DNA of 21,741 nucleotides from Myxococcales bacterium (GCA_003153055.1 PMBV01000441.1:1-21741); one strand, 5' to 3'; numbered from the stretch's first letter, positions 1 to 8,158 are shown. Made by a program: numbers and translations. The notes: generated from the sequence alone by a model not told the origin.

Positions 1-1601
1 TCGGCCTGAGCCCACTGGGTGAAGTTCACGTGGTAGTCGTAGGTGGGCTCCTTGCCCGTCTCCCAGACGTCGAAGGCCTCATCCATGACCAGGAGGCCGA
101 TGCGGTCGGCGATGTCGAGCAGCTCCGGGGTGGGCGGGTTGTGCGAGGTGCGGATCGCGTTGGAGCCCATGGCCTTCATGATCTGCAGTTGCCGCTCGAG
201 CGCCCGGTAGTTGACCGCCGACCCGAGGGCGCCGAGATCGTGGTGCATGCAATTGCCCCAGATCTTCATCGACTGGCCGTTGAGCGAGAACCCGGTCGCG
301 GGATCGAACGTGAACGAGCGCAGGCCGATGAGGCTGGTGTACGTGTCCACCGTCTGGCCGCCGACCTGCAACTCGACCTTGACCTGGTAGAGGGTGGGCG
401 TGGTGAGGGACCAGAGCCGGGGGTTCGGCACCGTGATGGTCTTCTGGGTCAGCGACGCCTTGCCATTGGCCGGCACGTCGCTGGCGGGGGTCGTGTCGCT
501 GGCCACCTGGGCGCCGTCGGGATCGATGACGCTCGTCACGACCTTGACCGATTGGCCGCTGGTGGCGTGGTTCTCGACCTCGGTGGCGACCGAGATGGTC
601 GCCGACGACGCGCTCACCGTTGGCGTGGTGACGAAGGCTCCCCCGAAGGCGATGTGCACCGGGTTGAGGGTGGTGAGCCAGACGTTGCGATAGAGGCCAC
701 TGCCAGTGTACCAGCGGCTGTTCGGCTGCTTGTTGTCCACGCGAACGGCGAGGACGTTGTCTCCGGTCGCCTTCAGGTACGGGGTCAGATCGTACTGGAA
801 GGTGGTGTACCCGTAGGGCCACGTGCCCAGCGAGGTCCCGTTGAGCCACACTTCGCTGTTCATGTACACGCCGTCGAACTCGATGAGCACCCGCTTGCCG
901 GAGCTCGACGGAGCGAGCGTGAAGACCTTCCGGTACCAGCCGACCCCTCCGTCGACATAGCCAGAGCTGGCGCCCCCCGGTGAGCTGCGGTTGAAGCCCA
1001 GCTCCACGCTCCAGTCGTGGGGCACGGTCAGCTTGCGCCAGCCGGAGTCGTCGAACGTCGGCTGCTGAGCGCCCGAGGGGTCGCCGCGAAAGAACCGCCA
1101 GCCGTCGTTGAAGCTCTGTCCTCGCGCCCCATCGTAGACTTGCCGGAGACCTTGGGGAGCGCCGCCACCACCCCCGGCACCACCACCGCCACCCGCGCTC
1201 CCACCGCCTGCGCTGCTGCCACCGCCTGAGCTGCCGCCACCGCCTGTGCTGCCGCCACCGGCTGCGCTGCCACCACCGGCTGCGCTGCCACCACCGCTTG
1301 CGCTGCCACCACCACCGCCCGTGGGGCCGGAGAACCGGGCGACCAGCCGCCGCGAGCCGTTGACCACCACAGTAGTCGGACTGCTGGTGCCGGTGGTGGC
1401 GCCGCTCCAGCCCAGGAAGGTCGCCCCTGTCGCTGGGACCGCGGTCACCTTCACGGCCTTGCCGGTCGCATAGGAGTGCAAACCAGGGGTCGGGACAGTG
1501 CTGCCGGACCCCTCGACCACGAGCTCGAGCTGTGACTCGGTCGTGGAGCAAGCCGCCAGCCACAGGCCCAGCGAAACAATCGCCGCGAAGGTCGCCCTCA
1601 T
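1..1601 (-). CDS. Glycoside hydrolase family 2 lipoprotein (beta-galactosidase/beta-glucuronidase-like), C-terminus cut by window edge
   Basis: The reading frame runs from an ATG at 1601 to the window edge without a stop, giving about 533 codons. It opens with a lipoprotein signal peptide ending in LAAC (Cys18), so the enzyme is probably anchored in a membrane. Residues about 22-92 resemble the bacterial/InlB B-type repeat module (ATFLGWSG, RLVARF). A Gly/Ser/Ala linker follows (about 94-150). Then come the GH2 sugar-binding jelly-roll (NDGWRFFRGD, VPHDWSVE, WYRKVF), an Ig-like domain, and the start of the TIM barrel with IRTSHNP (about residue 483) and GLLVMDEAFDVW. These motifs are characteristic of GH2. 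The catalytic Glu pair lies beyond the window, so substrate (beta-galactoside, glucuronide, mannoside) cannot be fixed. GGTGA lies just upstream of the start. Rsm22-like methyltransferase is upstream on the same strand, with no obvious functional link. Confidence 0.93.
   Translation of the reverse strand, partial: MRATFAAIVSLGLWLAACSTTESQLELVVEGSGSTVPTPGLHSYATGKAVKVTAVPATGATFLGWSGATTGTSSPTTVVVNGSRRLVARFSGPTGGGGGSASGGGSAAGGGSAAGGGSTGGGGSSGGGSSAGGGSAGGGGGAGGGGGAPQGLRQVYDGARGQSFNDGWRFFRGDPSGAQQPTFDDSGWRKLTVPHDWSVELGFNRSSPGGASSGYVDGGVGWYRKVFTLAPSSSGKRVLIEFDGVYMNSEVWLNGTSLGTWPYGYTTFQYDLTPYLKATGDNVLAVRVDNKQPNSRWYTGSGLYRNVWLTTLNPVHIAFGGAFVTTPTVSASSATISVATEVENHATSGQSVKVVTSVIDPDGAQVASDTTPASDVPANGKASLTQKTITVPNPRLWSLTTPTLYQVKVELQVGGQTVDTYTSLIGLRSFTFDPATGFSLNGQSMKIWGNCMHHDLGALGSAVNYRALERQLQIMKAMGSNAIRTSHNPPTPELLDIADRIGLLVMDEAFDVWETGKEPTYDYHVNFTQWAQA
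1163..1320 (-). repeat. Gly/Ser/Ala linker-encoding degenerate 18-bp repeats inside the GH2 gene
   Basis: The DNA is a run of imperfect 18-bp units. Read on the minus strand they encode GGGSA[A/S]-type hexapeptides repeated about six times, then Gly-rich sequence. It joins the N-terminal repeat module to the catalytic part and is expected to be flexible. Such runs are prone to slippage, so copy number may vary between strains. Confidence 0.8.
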
Positions 1602-1626
1602 GAGTTCACCATCTGGGGACAAATGG

Positions 1627-1646
1627 AGTCGCGAGGGTGCGCGACT
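1627..1646 (-). promoter_or_regulatory. 7-bp stem hairpin between the methyltransferase and GH2 genes
   Basis: AGTCGCG (1627-1633) and CGCGACT (1640-1646) form a perfect inverted repeat with a 6-nt loop. On the minus strand it lies between the Rsm22-like stop (1697) and the GH2 start (1601). No U-tract follows directly, so it may be a weak terminator, an operator or a leader hairpin. Only the symmetry is seen; function is inferred. Confidence 0.35.
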
Positions 1647-1696
1647 GGGTCACCGTCATCGGTGGCGTGCTCCCGCCGGGGGGGGCCCGAAGGACC

Positions 1697-2875
1697 TCAC
1701 CCTGGACGGGGAGGGAGCGGCCGGCCGGGGAGCGAGAGGATCTCGACCTTGGAGTGCTCGGTGAGCGCGAAGCCATCGCCCCGCTCCTCGGTGCCCTCGA
1801 CGCGAATGACGGTACCGCGCTCGAGATCGAAGAAGGCCTGGTTCTCTTGGGTCCGGTGCTTTTCCTGGAGCGCCAGCCCCACGCGCCCCTCGGGGCCGCA
1901 GCCCATGAAGCGCTGCCGACCTTTCCCTTCGAGCGGCTCGGAGACGATGCGGAACAGCCGCCCCGGCGGAGGCTCGGCCCAGGCGTCGCACTTGGGGCCC
2001 AAGACGAGGTAGCTCATCTTGAGCGACTCCTTGTGGAGCCCAGCGGCCTTGGCGATGGCCTCGAGGACCGGCGGCATGCGCCACCGGCGCTCGGCGTGAC
2101 ACCAGTCGGAGCCCTTGACGAGGGCAGGGCAGGGGCCTCGAAACAGGCACGGCGCTCGCACCGGGTAGCCCCGGGAAACGAGCAGGTCTCGCACCTGGAG
2201 CAAGGCGCGGGAGGTCTCCCGCAGGGCGGGCTCGAGCACCAGGAGCGAGCCGCCCGGGCCGAGCCGTGCCAGGACCGACTCGAGGAGCGCGGCACGCTTC
2301 TCGACGTCTCCCTGGAACAGCTCGTTGAGCACGTGGCCCATGAGAATGAGGTCGAACTTCCCTTCGGGGAGGGGGCGCTCGGGCGACCAGTCGCGGGTGC
2401 TGAGCGGCTCGGAGGCCTCGATGGCGAGGGCGCGGGCGAGCTCGAGCGCTGGGCGGCTGCGATCGGCGGCGGTGATTTCCCTCGCCCCGGCATCGAGGGC
2501 CGCGAACGAGAGCGGTCCTGGTCCGCTGCCGAGGTCGAGCACGGAGCGGGGCCGGCGATCGAGCTCGGAAAGCGCCGAGCGGGCCTGCGCGTAGCTGACC
2601 GGCCAGTAGAAGAGCAGGTAGGCGCCCAGGAGCCGGGGGTCGTCCATGTAGTGCGCGCCAGCGAGCTCTCGTTCTCGAGTGAGGCCCTTGGAGAGCCGGG
2701 CCACTCCCGCGGCGACCTCTTTGAGCTCCTCGCGGTCGAGGCCGTCACGCTCGTCGTGGCTGCCAGAGCGCGGTGCTCCGGGCCGCCGGCCGCTCGACTG
2801 CTGGCGATGGGCCCGCCAGGCTCGCACCAACCGGGAGATCCACCCTTCGAGATCGCTCATGCCGTCGGAAGACAT
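1697..2875 (-). CDS. Rsm22-family SAM-dependent methyltransferase-like protein (small ribosomal subunit)
   Basis: This 392-residue protein has the class I SAM motif VLDLGSGPG near residues 112-120, an acidic strand-2 region (ITAADRS) and a LILMGHVLNEL motif, followed by the Rsm22 hallmark APCLFRGPCP...DWCHAERRW. Four cysteines (C243, C249, C259, C326) match the Cys set that binds a 4Fe-4S cluster in the Rsm22/METTL17 family, which acts in small ribosomal subunit assembly. Whether this bacterial member methylates rRNA is unknown. The open frame extends to an ATG at 2971, but that start would overlap the divergent ABC gene. The ATG at 2875 (MSSDGMSDLEGW) or 2860 (MSDLEGW) is more plausible; neither has a strong ribosome-binding site. 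It is divergent from the ABC operon and upstream of the GH2 gene. Confidence 0.85.
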   Translation of the reverse strand: MSSDGMSDLEGWISRLVRAWRAHRQQSSGRRPGAPRSGSHDERDGLDREELKEVAAGVARLSKGLTRERELAGAHYMDDPRLLGAYLLFYWPVSYAQARSALSELDRRPRSVLDLGSGPGPLSFAALDAGAREITAADRSRPALELARALAIEASEPLSTRDWSPERPLPEGKFDLILMGHVLNELFQGDVEKRAALLESVLARLGPGGSLLVLEPALRETSRALLQVRDLLVSRGYPVRAPCLFRGPCPALVKGSDWCHAERRWRMPPVLEAIAKAAGLHKESLKMSYLVLGPKCDAWAEPPPGRLFRIVSEPLEGKGRQRFMGCGPEGRVGLALQEKHRTQENQAFFDLERGTVIRVEGTEERGDGFALTEHSKVEILSLPGRPLPPRPG

Positions 2876-2957
2876 CGGTGGCCCTGTAGCGCCGTCAGGG
2901 GCCTGGGACAACGACTCGAGCTCGAAGGCCCTCGCGACAACCGCGGGCGAGACGGTT

Positions 2958-3965
2958 ATGACCGCCCGCATGATTCACGTGCGCGGGCTCAAGAAGCACT
3001 ACACTGTGCACCAGCGCGCCCCCGGCCTCGCCGCGGCGATTCGGTCGGTCTTTCGGCGGCGCTACACCGTCGTGAAGGCCGTCGACGGCATCGACTTCTC
3101 CATCGCGCCAGGAGAGCGGGTCGGCTTCCTCGGGCCCAACGGGGCGGGGAAGACGACGACGCTCAAGATGCTCTCGGGTCTCCTGTTTCCCACCCAGGGC
3201 AGCTGCACCGTCGACGGCCATACGCCCCAGCGCCGCGAGGTCGACTTTCTCAAGAAGATCATGCTGGTGATGGGGCAGAAGCAGCAACTCCTGTGGGATT
3301 TGCCGCCGGTCGAGACCTTCGAGCTCAACCGGGCCATCTACGACGTGCCGACCGCCGTGTACCGCGAGCGCCTCGACGAGCTGGTCTCGCTCCTTGAGAT
3401 TGGCGACGAGATCTCCAAGCCCACCCGGCAACTCTCGCTGGGAGAGCGGATGAAGTGCGAGCTCGCCGCCGCGCTGATACACGGCCCCAAGGTGCTCTTC
3501 CTCGACGAGCCCACCATCGGCCTCGACGTGTCGATGCAGGTGGTGATGCGCGACTTCATTCGCCGCTACAACGAGCGCTTCGGCGCGACCCTCATCTTGA
3601 CCTCGCACTACATGGACGACGTGGCCGCCCTCTGCCCCCGGGTCATCGTCATCGACAAAGGCCAGCTCTCCTTCGACGGGAAGCTCGAGGCCCTGGTGCA
3701 GAAGGTTCGGCCCGAGAAGCGGCTGACGCTGCGCTTTTCCCAGCCCGTGGCCCGTGAGCAGGTGGCGGCGCTGGGCACGGTGGTGAAGCTCGACTCCGCC
3801 GTCGCGGTGGTGCAGGTCCCACAAGATCGCGTCAACGCCGCCGTGGGCCGGGCGCTCTCCACGCTCCCGGTGGTCGACCTGAACGTCGAGAACCCACCGC
3901 TCGAAGAGGTGATGAGCGAGCTGTTCTCTCGCAGCCGGGCGGCCCGAGAAGCGGAGGCGGCGTGA
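2958..3965 (+). CDS. ABC transporter ATP-binding protein (ABC-2 exporter family)
   Basis: This 335-residue ATPase of an ABC-2 exporter carries Walker A GPNGAGKT (residues 59-66), a Q-loop near QKQQLLWDLP, signature LSLGE (159-163), Walker B VLFLDEPT (179-186) and an H-loop in LTSHYMDD. A long N-terminal insertion between MIHVRGLKKHY and VVKAVDGIDF, and the SHYMDD H-loop, resemble the NatA/DrrA/viologen-exporter type of ATPase. It is expected to energise export by the two permeases that follow. The start is uncertain between 2958 (MTARMIHV) and 2970 (MIHVRGL); neither has a clear Shine-Dalgarno. The stop overlaps the GTG of the next gene, indicating translational coupling. Confidence 0.93.
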   Translation: MTARMIHVRGLKKHYTVHQRAPGLAAAIRSVFRRRYTVVKAVDGIDFSIAPGERVGFLGPNGAGKTTTLKMLSGLLFPTQGSCTVDGHTPQRREVDFLKKIMLVMGQKQQLLWDLPPVETFELNRAIYDVPTAVYRERLDELVSLLEIGDEISKPTRQLSLGERMKCELAAALIHGPKVLFLDEPTIGLDVSMQVVMRDFIRRYNERFGATLILTSHYMDDVAALCPRVIVIDKGQLSFDGKLEALVQKVRPEKRLTLRFSQPVAREQVAALGTVVKLDSAVAVVQVPQDRVNAAVGRALSTLPVVDLNVENPPLEEVMSELFSRSRAAREAEAA

Positions 3966-4780
3966 GGCACTTCTTCGGTCTGCGTGCGCTGCCTACCCTG
4001 CTGCGAGTGGGCTTTGCCGAGGCCATCGCCTACCGGGCCGAGATGCTGGTCTGGGTGCTCGCCACCACCATGCCGTTGGTCATGCTCATGCTGTGGACCG
4101 CCGTCGCCGAGGTGGCGCCGGTGCTCAGCGCCAGCGGCCGTACCTGGAGCTCGGGTGGCTTCGTCGCCTACTTCCTCGTCGTCTTCATCGTGCGTCAATT
4201 GGTCTCGAGCTGGGCGTCGTGGGAGATCAACTTCGAGGTCCGTCAGGGGCTGCTCTCGATGCGGCTGTTGCGGCCGATTCACCCCATCATCTCGTTCGCG
4301 GCGCAGAACCTGGCGTACATGCCGCTGCGCCTCGTGGTGTCACTGCCCATCGTGGTGGTCCTGCTCCTCAGCCCGGGAGCCTCGCACCTGACGACCGACC
4401 CGGCCCTGCTGGGCGCCGTGGGCCTGGCCATGCTGGGGGCCTGGCTCATCTCGTTCTTCGCCAACATCTCCATCGGAGCGCTCAGTCTGTACATGGAGAG
4501 CAGCGTGAAGATCATGGATGTGTGGCTCGCGGCCTTTTTCGTCTTCTCGGGCTACCTCTTTCCCATCGACCTGTTTCCGCCCTGGCTCAAGGTGGCCTCG
4601 GCGTGGCTGCCCTTTCGCGACATGGTCGGGCTCCCGGTGGAGTTGATGACTCGCGGGCACGAGCTCGATGAGGTGCTGCCACTCCTGGCCCGGCAGTGGG
4701 CGTGGGCCGCGGGGTTCATCGCCCTGGCGGTGGTCCTCTGGCGCCGGGGCATTCGTCGCTACCAGGCCTTCGGAGGGTAG
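3962..4780 (+). CDS. ABC-2 type transporter permease, first subunit
   Basis: This 272-residue integral membrane protein has about six hydrophobic segments, for example MLVWVLATTMPLVMLMLWTA, AYFLVVFIVRQLV, LVVSLPIVVVLLL, LLGAVGLAMLGAWLISFFA and AAFFVFSGYLFPIDLFP. Length and pattern, including the FSGYLFPIDLFPPWL loop before the last segments, fit the ABC-2 exporter permeases found in pairs with DrrA/Vdr-like ATPases. GTG at 3962 overlaps the ATPase stop by 4 nt. It probably forms a heterodimer with the next gene product. The substrate (drug, lipid or peptide) cannot be read from sequence. Confidence 0.9.
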   Translation: MRHFFGLRALPTLLRVGFAEAIAYRAEMLVWVLATTMPLVMLMLWTAVAEVAPVLSASGRTWSSGGFVAYFLVVFIVRQLVSSWASWEINFEVRQGLLSMRLLRPIHPIISFAAQNLAYMPLRLVVSLPIVVVLLLSPGASHLTTDPALLGAVGLAMLGAWLISFFANISIGALSLYMESSVKIMDVWLAAFFVFSGYLFPIDLFPPWLKVASAWLPFRDMVGLPVELMTRGHELDEVLPLLARQWAWAAGFIALAVVLWRRGIRRYQAFGG

Positions 4781-4787
4781 CCGTCAG

Positions 4788-5582
4788 ATGCGTCGCTACC
4801 TGAGGCTCTTGGGGCTCCAATTGCGCACCTCCGCGCTCCTGGCGGCCCAGTACCGGTGGGACTTCTTGGTCGATGGGGCCATTTCGTTGTTCTGGGCCTT
4901 CACCGCCATCGTGCCCCTCTTCGTGGTGTATTCGGGCGACCGCGGCGTCGGTATCCCCGGGTGGAGCTTCGGCGAGGCGCTGGTGGTCACCGGGTGGTTC
5001 ATTCTGCTCCAGGGAGTGCTCGACGGGGCCATCAACCCAGGGCTCCAGTCGGTCATCGATCACATTCGCAAAGGCACCCTCGACTTCGTGCTGCTCAAGC
5101 CAGCCGACGCCCAGTTCCTGGTGTCGACCTCGCGGTTCCAGTTGTGGCGGGTGTCGAGCGTGGTGAGCGCGCTGGTCATCTTCGTCATCGCCTTCACCCG
5201 GCTGGGCTTCGTACCCAAGGCCACGGGCGTGCTGATGGCTCTGGTGCTGCTGGTGACCGCGACGCTGTTGCTCTACTCCTTGTGGATCCTCATCATCTCG
5301 GCGGCCTTCTACGTGGTGAAGGTCGACAACCTCACGTACCTCTTCGGCTCGATCTTCGACGCAGCCCGGTGGCCGTCCTCGGTCTTCCGTGGCGCCTTGA
5401 AGCTCGTCTTCACCTTCGTGGTGCCCTTGACGGTGATGACCACCTACCCGGCGGAGGCCCTCTTGGGGCGCCTCGAGGTCTCCACGCTCGCGGCCTCGGT
5501 CGCAGGCTCGCTGGTGTTTGCGCTGGCCGCCCGGACCGTGTGGCTCCGCTCGGTCGGCCATTACACCTCGGCGGGTGGCTGA
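4788..5582 (+). CDS. ABC-2 type transporter permease, second subunit
   Basis: This 264-residue, six-segment membrane protein has FLVDGAISLFWAFTAIVPLF, ALVVTGWFILLQGV, VVSALVIFVIAF, GVLMALVLLVTATLLLYSLW, a VDNLTYLFGSIFDAARWP loop and a C-terminal helix. The loop contains IRKGTLDFVLLKP, a signature of the ABC-2 exporter permease family often annotated as viologen/daunorubicin exporter permease. A ribosome-binding site GGAGGG (4772-4777) overlaps the end of the previous gene, 10 nt before the ATG. It is the last gene of the operon, followed 14 nt later by a strong stem-loop. Confidence 0.9.
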   Translation: MRRYLRLLGLQLRTSALLAAQYRWDFLVDGAISLFWAFTAIVPLFVVYSGDRGVGIPGWSFGEALVVTGWFILLQGVLDGAINPGLQSVIDHIRKGTLDFVLLKPADAQFLVSTSRFQLWRVSSVVSALVIFVIAFTRLGFVPKATGVLMALVLLVTATLLLYSLWILIISAAFYVVKVDNLTYLFGSIFDAARWPSSVFRGALKLVFTFVVPLTVMTTYPAEALLGRLEVSTLAASVAGSLVFALAARTVWLRSVGHYTSAGG

Positions 5583-5596
5583 GGGCTTGTTGGGGT

Positions 5597-5632
5597 AAAG
5601 CGAGGGGTGCGCTTGCGCCGACCGCTCGCTTT
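5597..5632 (+). terminator. Stem-loop downstream of the ABC exporter operon, probable terminator
   Basis: AAAGCGAG (5597-5604) pairs perfectly with CTCGCTTT (5625-5632), and an inner GGT/ACC extends the stem past a G/G mismatch. The structure starts 14 nt after the permease stop and ends in TTT, but the T-run is short. Position and symmetry support a transcription terminator for the exporter operon. Confidence 0.5.
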
Positions 5633-5661
5633 CCAGTCGAATGGGGGTTGGAGGGGTCCCA

Positions 5662-6051
5662 ATGCCGCGAGCGAAGGAGCTGAAGATCCGCATCGAGAAT
5701 CACCCTGGTGTGCTCGGGGAGGTCGCCGCCGCCCTGGCCAAGAAGAAGCTGAACCTGAGGGCGGCTCACGCGTGGCTCGAAGGCAGCGCGGGCTGCGTTC
5801 GGCTCGTCGCTGAGAAGCCGGCCGTGGCCCGCAAGGCGCTCGTGGCTGGAGGCTGGCCCGCCGAGGAGCACGAGGTGCTCGAAGTCACCCTGGCCGACAA
5901 GCCCGGTGCCCTCGCCGAGCTGACCGCCAAGCTGGGGCGGGCGGGGGTGAACATCGAGCACCTCTACGTGGGGAGCGCTGGGGCCGCCAGGCAAGTGAAG
6001 GCCTTCGTCGGGGTGTCCGACCTCGCGGCGGCGCTCAAGGCCGCGCGGTAG
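5662..6051 (+). CDS. Stand-alone tandem ACT-domain protein
   Basis: This 129-residue protein consists of two ACT domains and nothing else. The first begins LKIRIENHPGVLGEVAAALAKK. The second begins HEVLEVTLADKPGALAELTAKL with VNIEHLYVGS. ACT domains bind amino acids and dimerise; stand-alone tandem ACT proteins are thought to be amino-acid-responsive regulatory subunits, and the partner is not evident here. The ATG at 5662 is chosen because GGAGGGG (5651-5657) sits 4 nt upstream; an in-frame ATG at 5641 has no comparable site. It follows the exporter operon after a probable terminator, so it is likely transcribed separately. Confidence 0.9.
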   Translation: MPRAKELKIRIENHPGVLGEVAAALAKKKLNLRAAHAWLEGSAGCVRLVAEKPAVARKALVAGGWPAEEHEVLEVTLADKPGALAELTAKLGRAGVNIEHLYVGSAGAARQVKAFVGVSDLAAALKAAR

Positions 6052-6087
6052 AGTGAGTCCTGTGGGGAATGGGTTGGAAGTGCGGAA

Positions 6088-6125
6088 CTGCCGGGGGGAC
6101 CGGGACGGCGCCTCTCCGCCGGCAG
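6088..6125 (+). promoter_or_regulatory. Inverted repeat between the ACT and HDOD genes
   Basis: CTGCCGG (6088-6094) and CCGGCAG (6119-6125) are perfect complements around a 24-nt GC-rich interior that can pair further. No T-run follows. It could be a terminator of the ACT gene or a leader structure of the HDOD gene; function is unassigned. Confidence 0.3.
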
Positions 6126-6171
6126 CGTCCGGCCCGCTCCATGCACCCGCCACCACCGGGAGGTTCACCCG

Positions 6172-7275
6172 ATGTGGGCGTGGCTCGACCGTCTGTTTCA
6201 CCGCGACCACAGCGCGCAGACGAGTTCGACGGCGAAGCCCCCAGCGCCACTGGTAGATCCACCTTTGGCTCGGGTGGTCATGAAGGTGGTGACCCCAGCC
6301 CCAGAAGGGCTCGGCCCGTTCGACCATTTCCTCGAGCTCCAGGGTCTCGAGGCACCATCGGAGTCGGCGCTGACCCCTGAGGAGGTCGCGGGAGACGAGG
6401 CGCTCGCGGCCGAGACCATGCTGAATTTTCGTGAGCACCAGCCGGGGCCCTCGTCGCTCCCCGCGGTGGCGCTCCAGGTGCTCAACGCGGTGGCGGACCA
6501 AGAAGTGTCGCTGAGCGAGCTGTCACGGCTGGTCTCGCAGGACCCCGCCATGTCGGCCGGAGTGCTGCGGGTCGCCAACTCGGCCGCCTACGCCGCCACC
6601 CAGGAAATCGAGACCCTGCGAGACGCGGTGACTCGCCTCGGCCTGTCGGAGGTCGGCCGCGTCGCCGGCACGGTGGCGGCGCGCTCGCTGTTCCAGCCCC
6701 AGGTGCGCTCGGAGTTCGCCGCCTTCGGCTCGAAGTGGAACGAGATCTTCGCCGAGTCGGTGGTGGCCGCTCGAGGGGCTGCCTGGCTCGCGATGCAGGT
6801 CAGCGGCGTCAACGCCGATCACGTGTTCCTCGCGGGGCTGCTCCACGATCTCGGGCGCTCCGTGGGCCTGCGCTCGCTGGTGACGCTGGCGCAGAACCGG
6901 CTTCAGATCGACCCCTCGGACCCCCGCGTCGATCGCGTGCTCGAGCGCGTGCACGTGGACATCGGTGGCGACGTGCACCAGCTGTGGAACCTGCCACGCT
7001 TCCCCACGCTGGTCGCCGTGCGGCACCATGATCTCGAGCTGCCGAACGACGGGGAGTACCGCGAGGTGCACGTGGTGCGCCTGTGCTCGGCGCTGGTGCA
7101 GTTTCGCCGGCAGAGCTGGCGGCGGGCATCCATTCGCGCCGAGGTCGACGAGAGCTGCGCGGCCCTGGGCCAGAGCGGCTTCAGCCTGCGGAGCCTCGAC
7201 ACCCAGCTCCGCGCCGAGCTGTCCAAGGTGGCCCAGTCTTTCAGCGACCGGCCCCGCCGTCGCGCCGTGTCGTAG
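6172..7275 (+). CDS. HDOD-domain signalling protein
   Basis: This 367-residue protein has a poorly conserved N-terminal region of about 85 residues followed by an HDOD domain (from PGPSSLPAVALQVLNAVADQ). It contains SLSELSRLVSQDPAMSAGVLRVANSAAY and an HD-like LAGLLHDLGR near residues 221-229, features typical of HDOD. The HDOD family is related to HD-GYP phosphodiesterases but usually lacks the full metal-binding set and acts in signal transduction. No GGDEF, EAL or receiver domain is fused to it. A good ribosome-binding site, GGGAGG (6158-6163), precedes the ATG by 8 nt. The role in this organism is not evident from neighbours. Confidence 0.9.
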   Translation: MWAWLDRLFHRDHSAQTSSTAKPPAPLVDPPLARVVMKVVTPAPEGLGPFDHFLELQGLEAPSESALTPEEVAGDEALAAETMLNFREHQPGPSSLPAVALQVLNAVADQEVSLSELSRLVSQDPAMSAGVLRVANSAAYAATQEIETLRDAVTRLGLSEVGRVAGTVAARSLFQPQVRSEFAAFGSKWNEIFAESVVAARGAAWLAMQVSGVNADHVFLAGLLHDLGRSVGLRSLVTLAQNRLQIDPSDPRVDRVLERVHVDIGGDVHQLWNLPRFPTLVAVRHHDLELPNDGEYREVHVVRLCSALVQFRRQSWRRASIRAEVDESCAALGQSGFSLRSLDTQLRAELSKVAQSFSDRPRRRAVS

Positions 7276-7320
7276 CGAGGCCCGCGAACCCCGTCGCCAT
7301 TTTTGCTATGGCCTCGTGGG

Positions 7321-8085
7321 GTGAAAGTCGCCACCTGGAACATCAACTCGGTGCGAGCCCGGCTCGATCGGCTGCTCGACTACCTCAAGACCCGCGCCCC
7401 CGACGTGCTCTGCCTGCAGGAGACCAAGTCGACCGACGAGCAGTTCCCCCTGCTCGAGATTCAGAGCCTGGGCTACCGGGCCGAGCTGTTCGGCCAGAAG
7501 AGCTACAACGGCGTGGCGCTGCTCTCGCGGGAGCCGGCCACCGACGTGGCGCGGAACATGGGCGACGGTGACGAGCAGGCGCGGATCCTCGCCGCCACCG
7601 TGCGCGGGGTGCGAATCGTCGGGCTCTATGCGCCCAACGGCCAGTCGCTGGGCTCCGAGGCCTACGAGTACAAGCTCGAGTGGTATGCCCGGCTCACCCG
7701 GTGGCTCTCGCCCTGGGCCACGGGCCCGTTGCTCGTGGGGGGAGACTTCAACGTCGCCCCAAACGATCTCGACGCCTGGGATCCCCGGCTCTGGGAAGGC
7801 CAGACGCTCTTCACGCCCAGAGAACGGGCCGCCTTCGAGGCGCTCAAGGCGACCAATCAGTTGAGCGATCTGCTCCGCCACCGGTACCCCGACCAGCCGG
7901 GGCTGTTCACCTGGTGGGACTACCGCGCCGGGGCGTTCAAGAAGAACCAGGGCCTGAGGATCGATCACCTCTTGGTCACCGCGCCCCTGGTGGAGCGCTG
8001 TCTGTCGGTGCGCGTCGACACCCAGGCGCGGGAAGGCAAGCTGCCGTCTGATCACGCGCCGCTCGAGGCGATCTTCTCCGACTGA
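7321..8085 (+). CDS. xth: Exodeoxyribonuclease III (AP endonuclease, EEP family)
   Basis: This 254-residue protein is full length for bacterial ExoIII, which cleaves 5' of abasic sites and degrades 3' ends in base-excision repair. Catalytic and metal motifs are all visible: WNINSVRAR (Asn7), LQETKS (Glu34), YAPNG, GGDFNVAP (Asp142, Asn144), LRIDHLL and SDHAPL (His245, general base). The GTG at 7321 is chosen because it gives VKVATWNINS, the family's usual N-terminus; an upstream TTG at 7303 would add non-conserved residues. No clear Shine-Dalgarno is seen. It follows the HDOD gene by 45 nt. Confidence 0.95.
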   Translation: MKVATWNINSVRARLDRLLDYLKTRAPDVLCLQETKSTDEQFPLLEIQSLGYRAELFGQKSYNGVALLSREPATDVARNMGDGDEQARILAATVRGVRIVGLYAPNGQSLGSEAYEYKLEWYARLTRWLSPWATGPLLVGGDFNVAPNDLDAWDPRLWEGQTLFTPRERAAFEALKATNQLSDLLRHRYPDQPGLFTWWDYRAGAFKKNQGLRIDHLLVTAPLVERCLSVRVDTQAREGKLPSDHAPLEAIFSD

Positions 8086-8096
8086 CGCGCGCTCCC

Positions 8097-8140
8097 GCCG
8101 CTTGGTTCACTGCGAGGGCCGCCGTTTGGTTACAGTGCCG
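8097..8140 (+). promoter_or_regulatory. Imperfect 24-bp-spaced direct repeat in the SPFH operon upstream region
   Basis: GCCGCTTGGTTCACTGCG (8097-8114) is nearly repeated as GCCGTTTGGTTACAGTGCCG (8121-8140), 19 bp before the first SPFH start. The second copy contains TACAGT (8131-8136), a possible -10 element. A regulator site or promoter is plausible but unproven. Confidence 0.3.
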
Positions 8141-8158
8141 GCCTGAAAGGTGGCGCTC

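Noticed and set aside
79..1563. A 494-codon minus-strand frame rich in Trp/Arg
   Set aside because: It is out of frame with the GH2 protein, which shows RTSHNP, MDEAFDVW and a lipobox.
2146..2161. Sigma-54-like match AGGCACG-GCGC-TCGCA
   Set aside because: It lies antisense within the methyltransferase gene with no downstream gene in that direction; kept as a guide to the background rate.
1637..3397. A 586-codon plus-strand open frame across the methyltransferase and ABC start
   Set aside because: The minus-strand frame encodes clear Rsm22 motifs and the plus-strand ABC motifs lie in another frame; the product has no recognisable domain.
6074..6091. Sigma-54-like spacing before the HDOD gene (TGG...CTGC)
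   Set aside because: The spacing is 12 rather than 10 bases between GG and GC.
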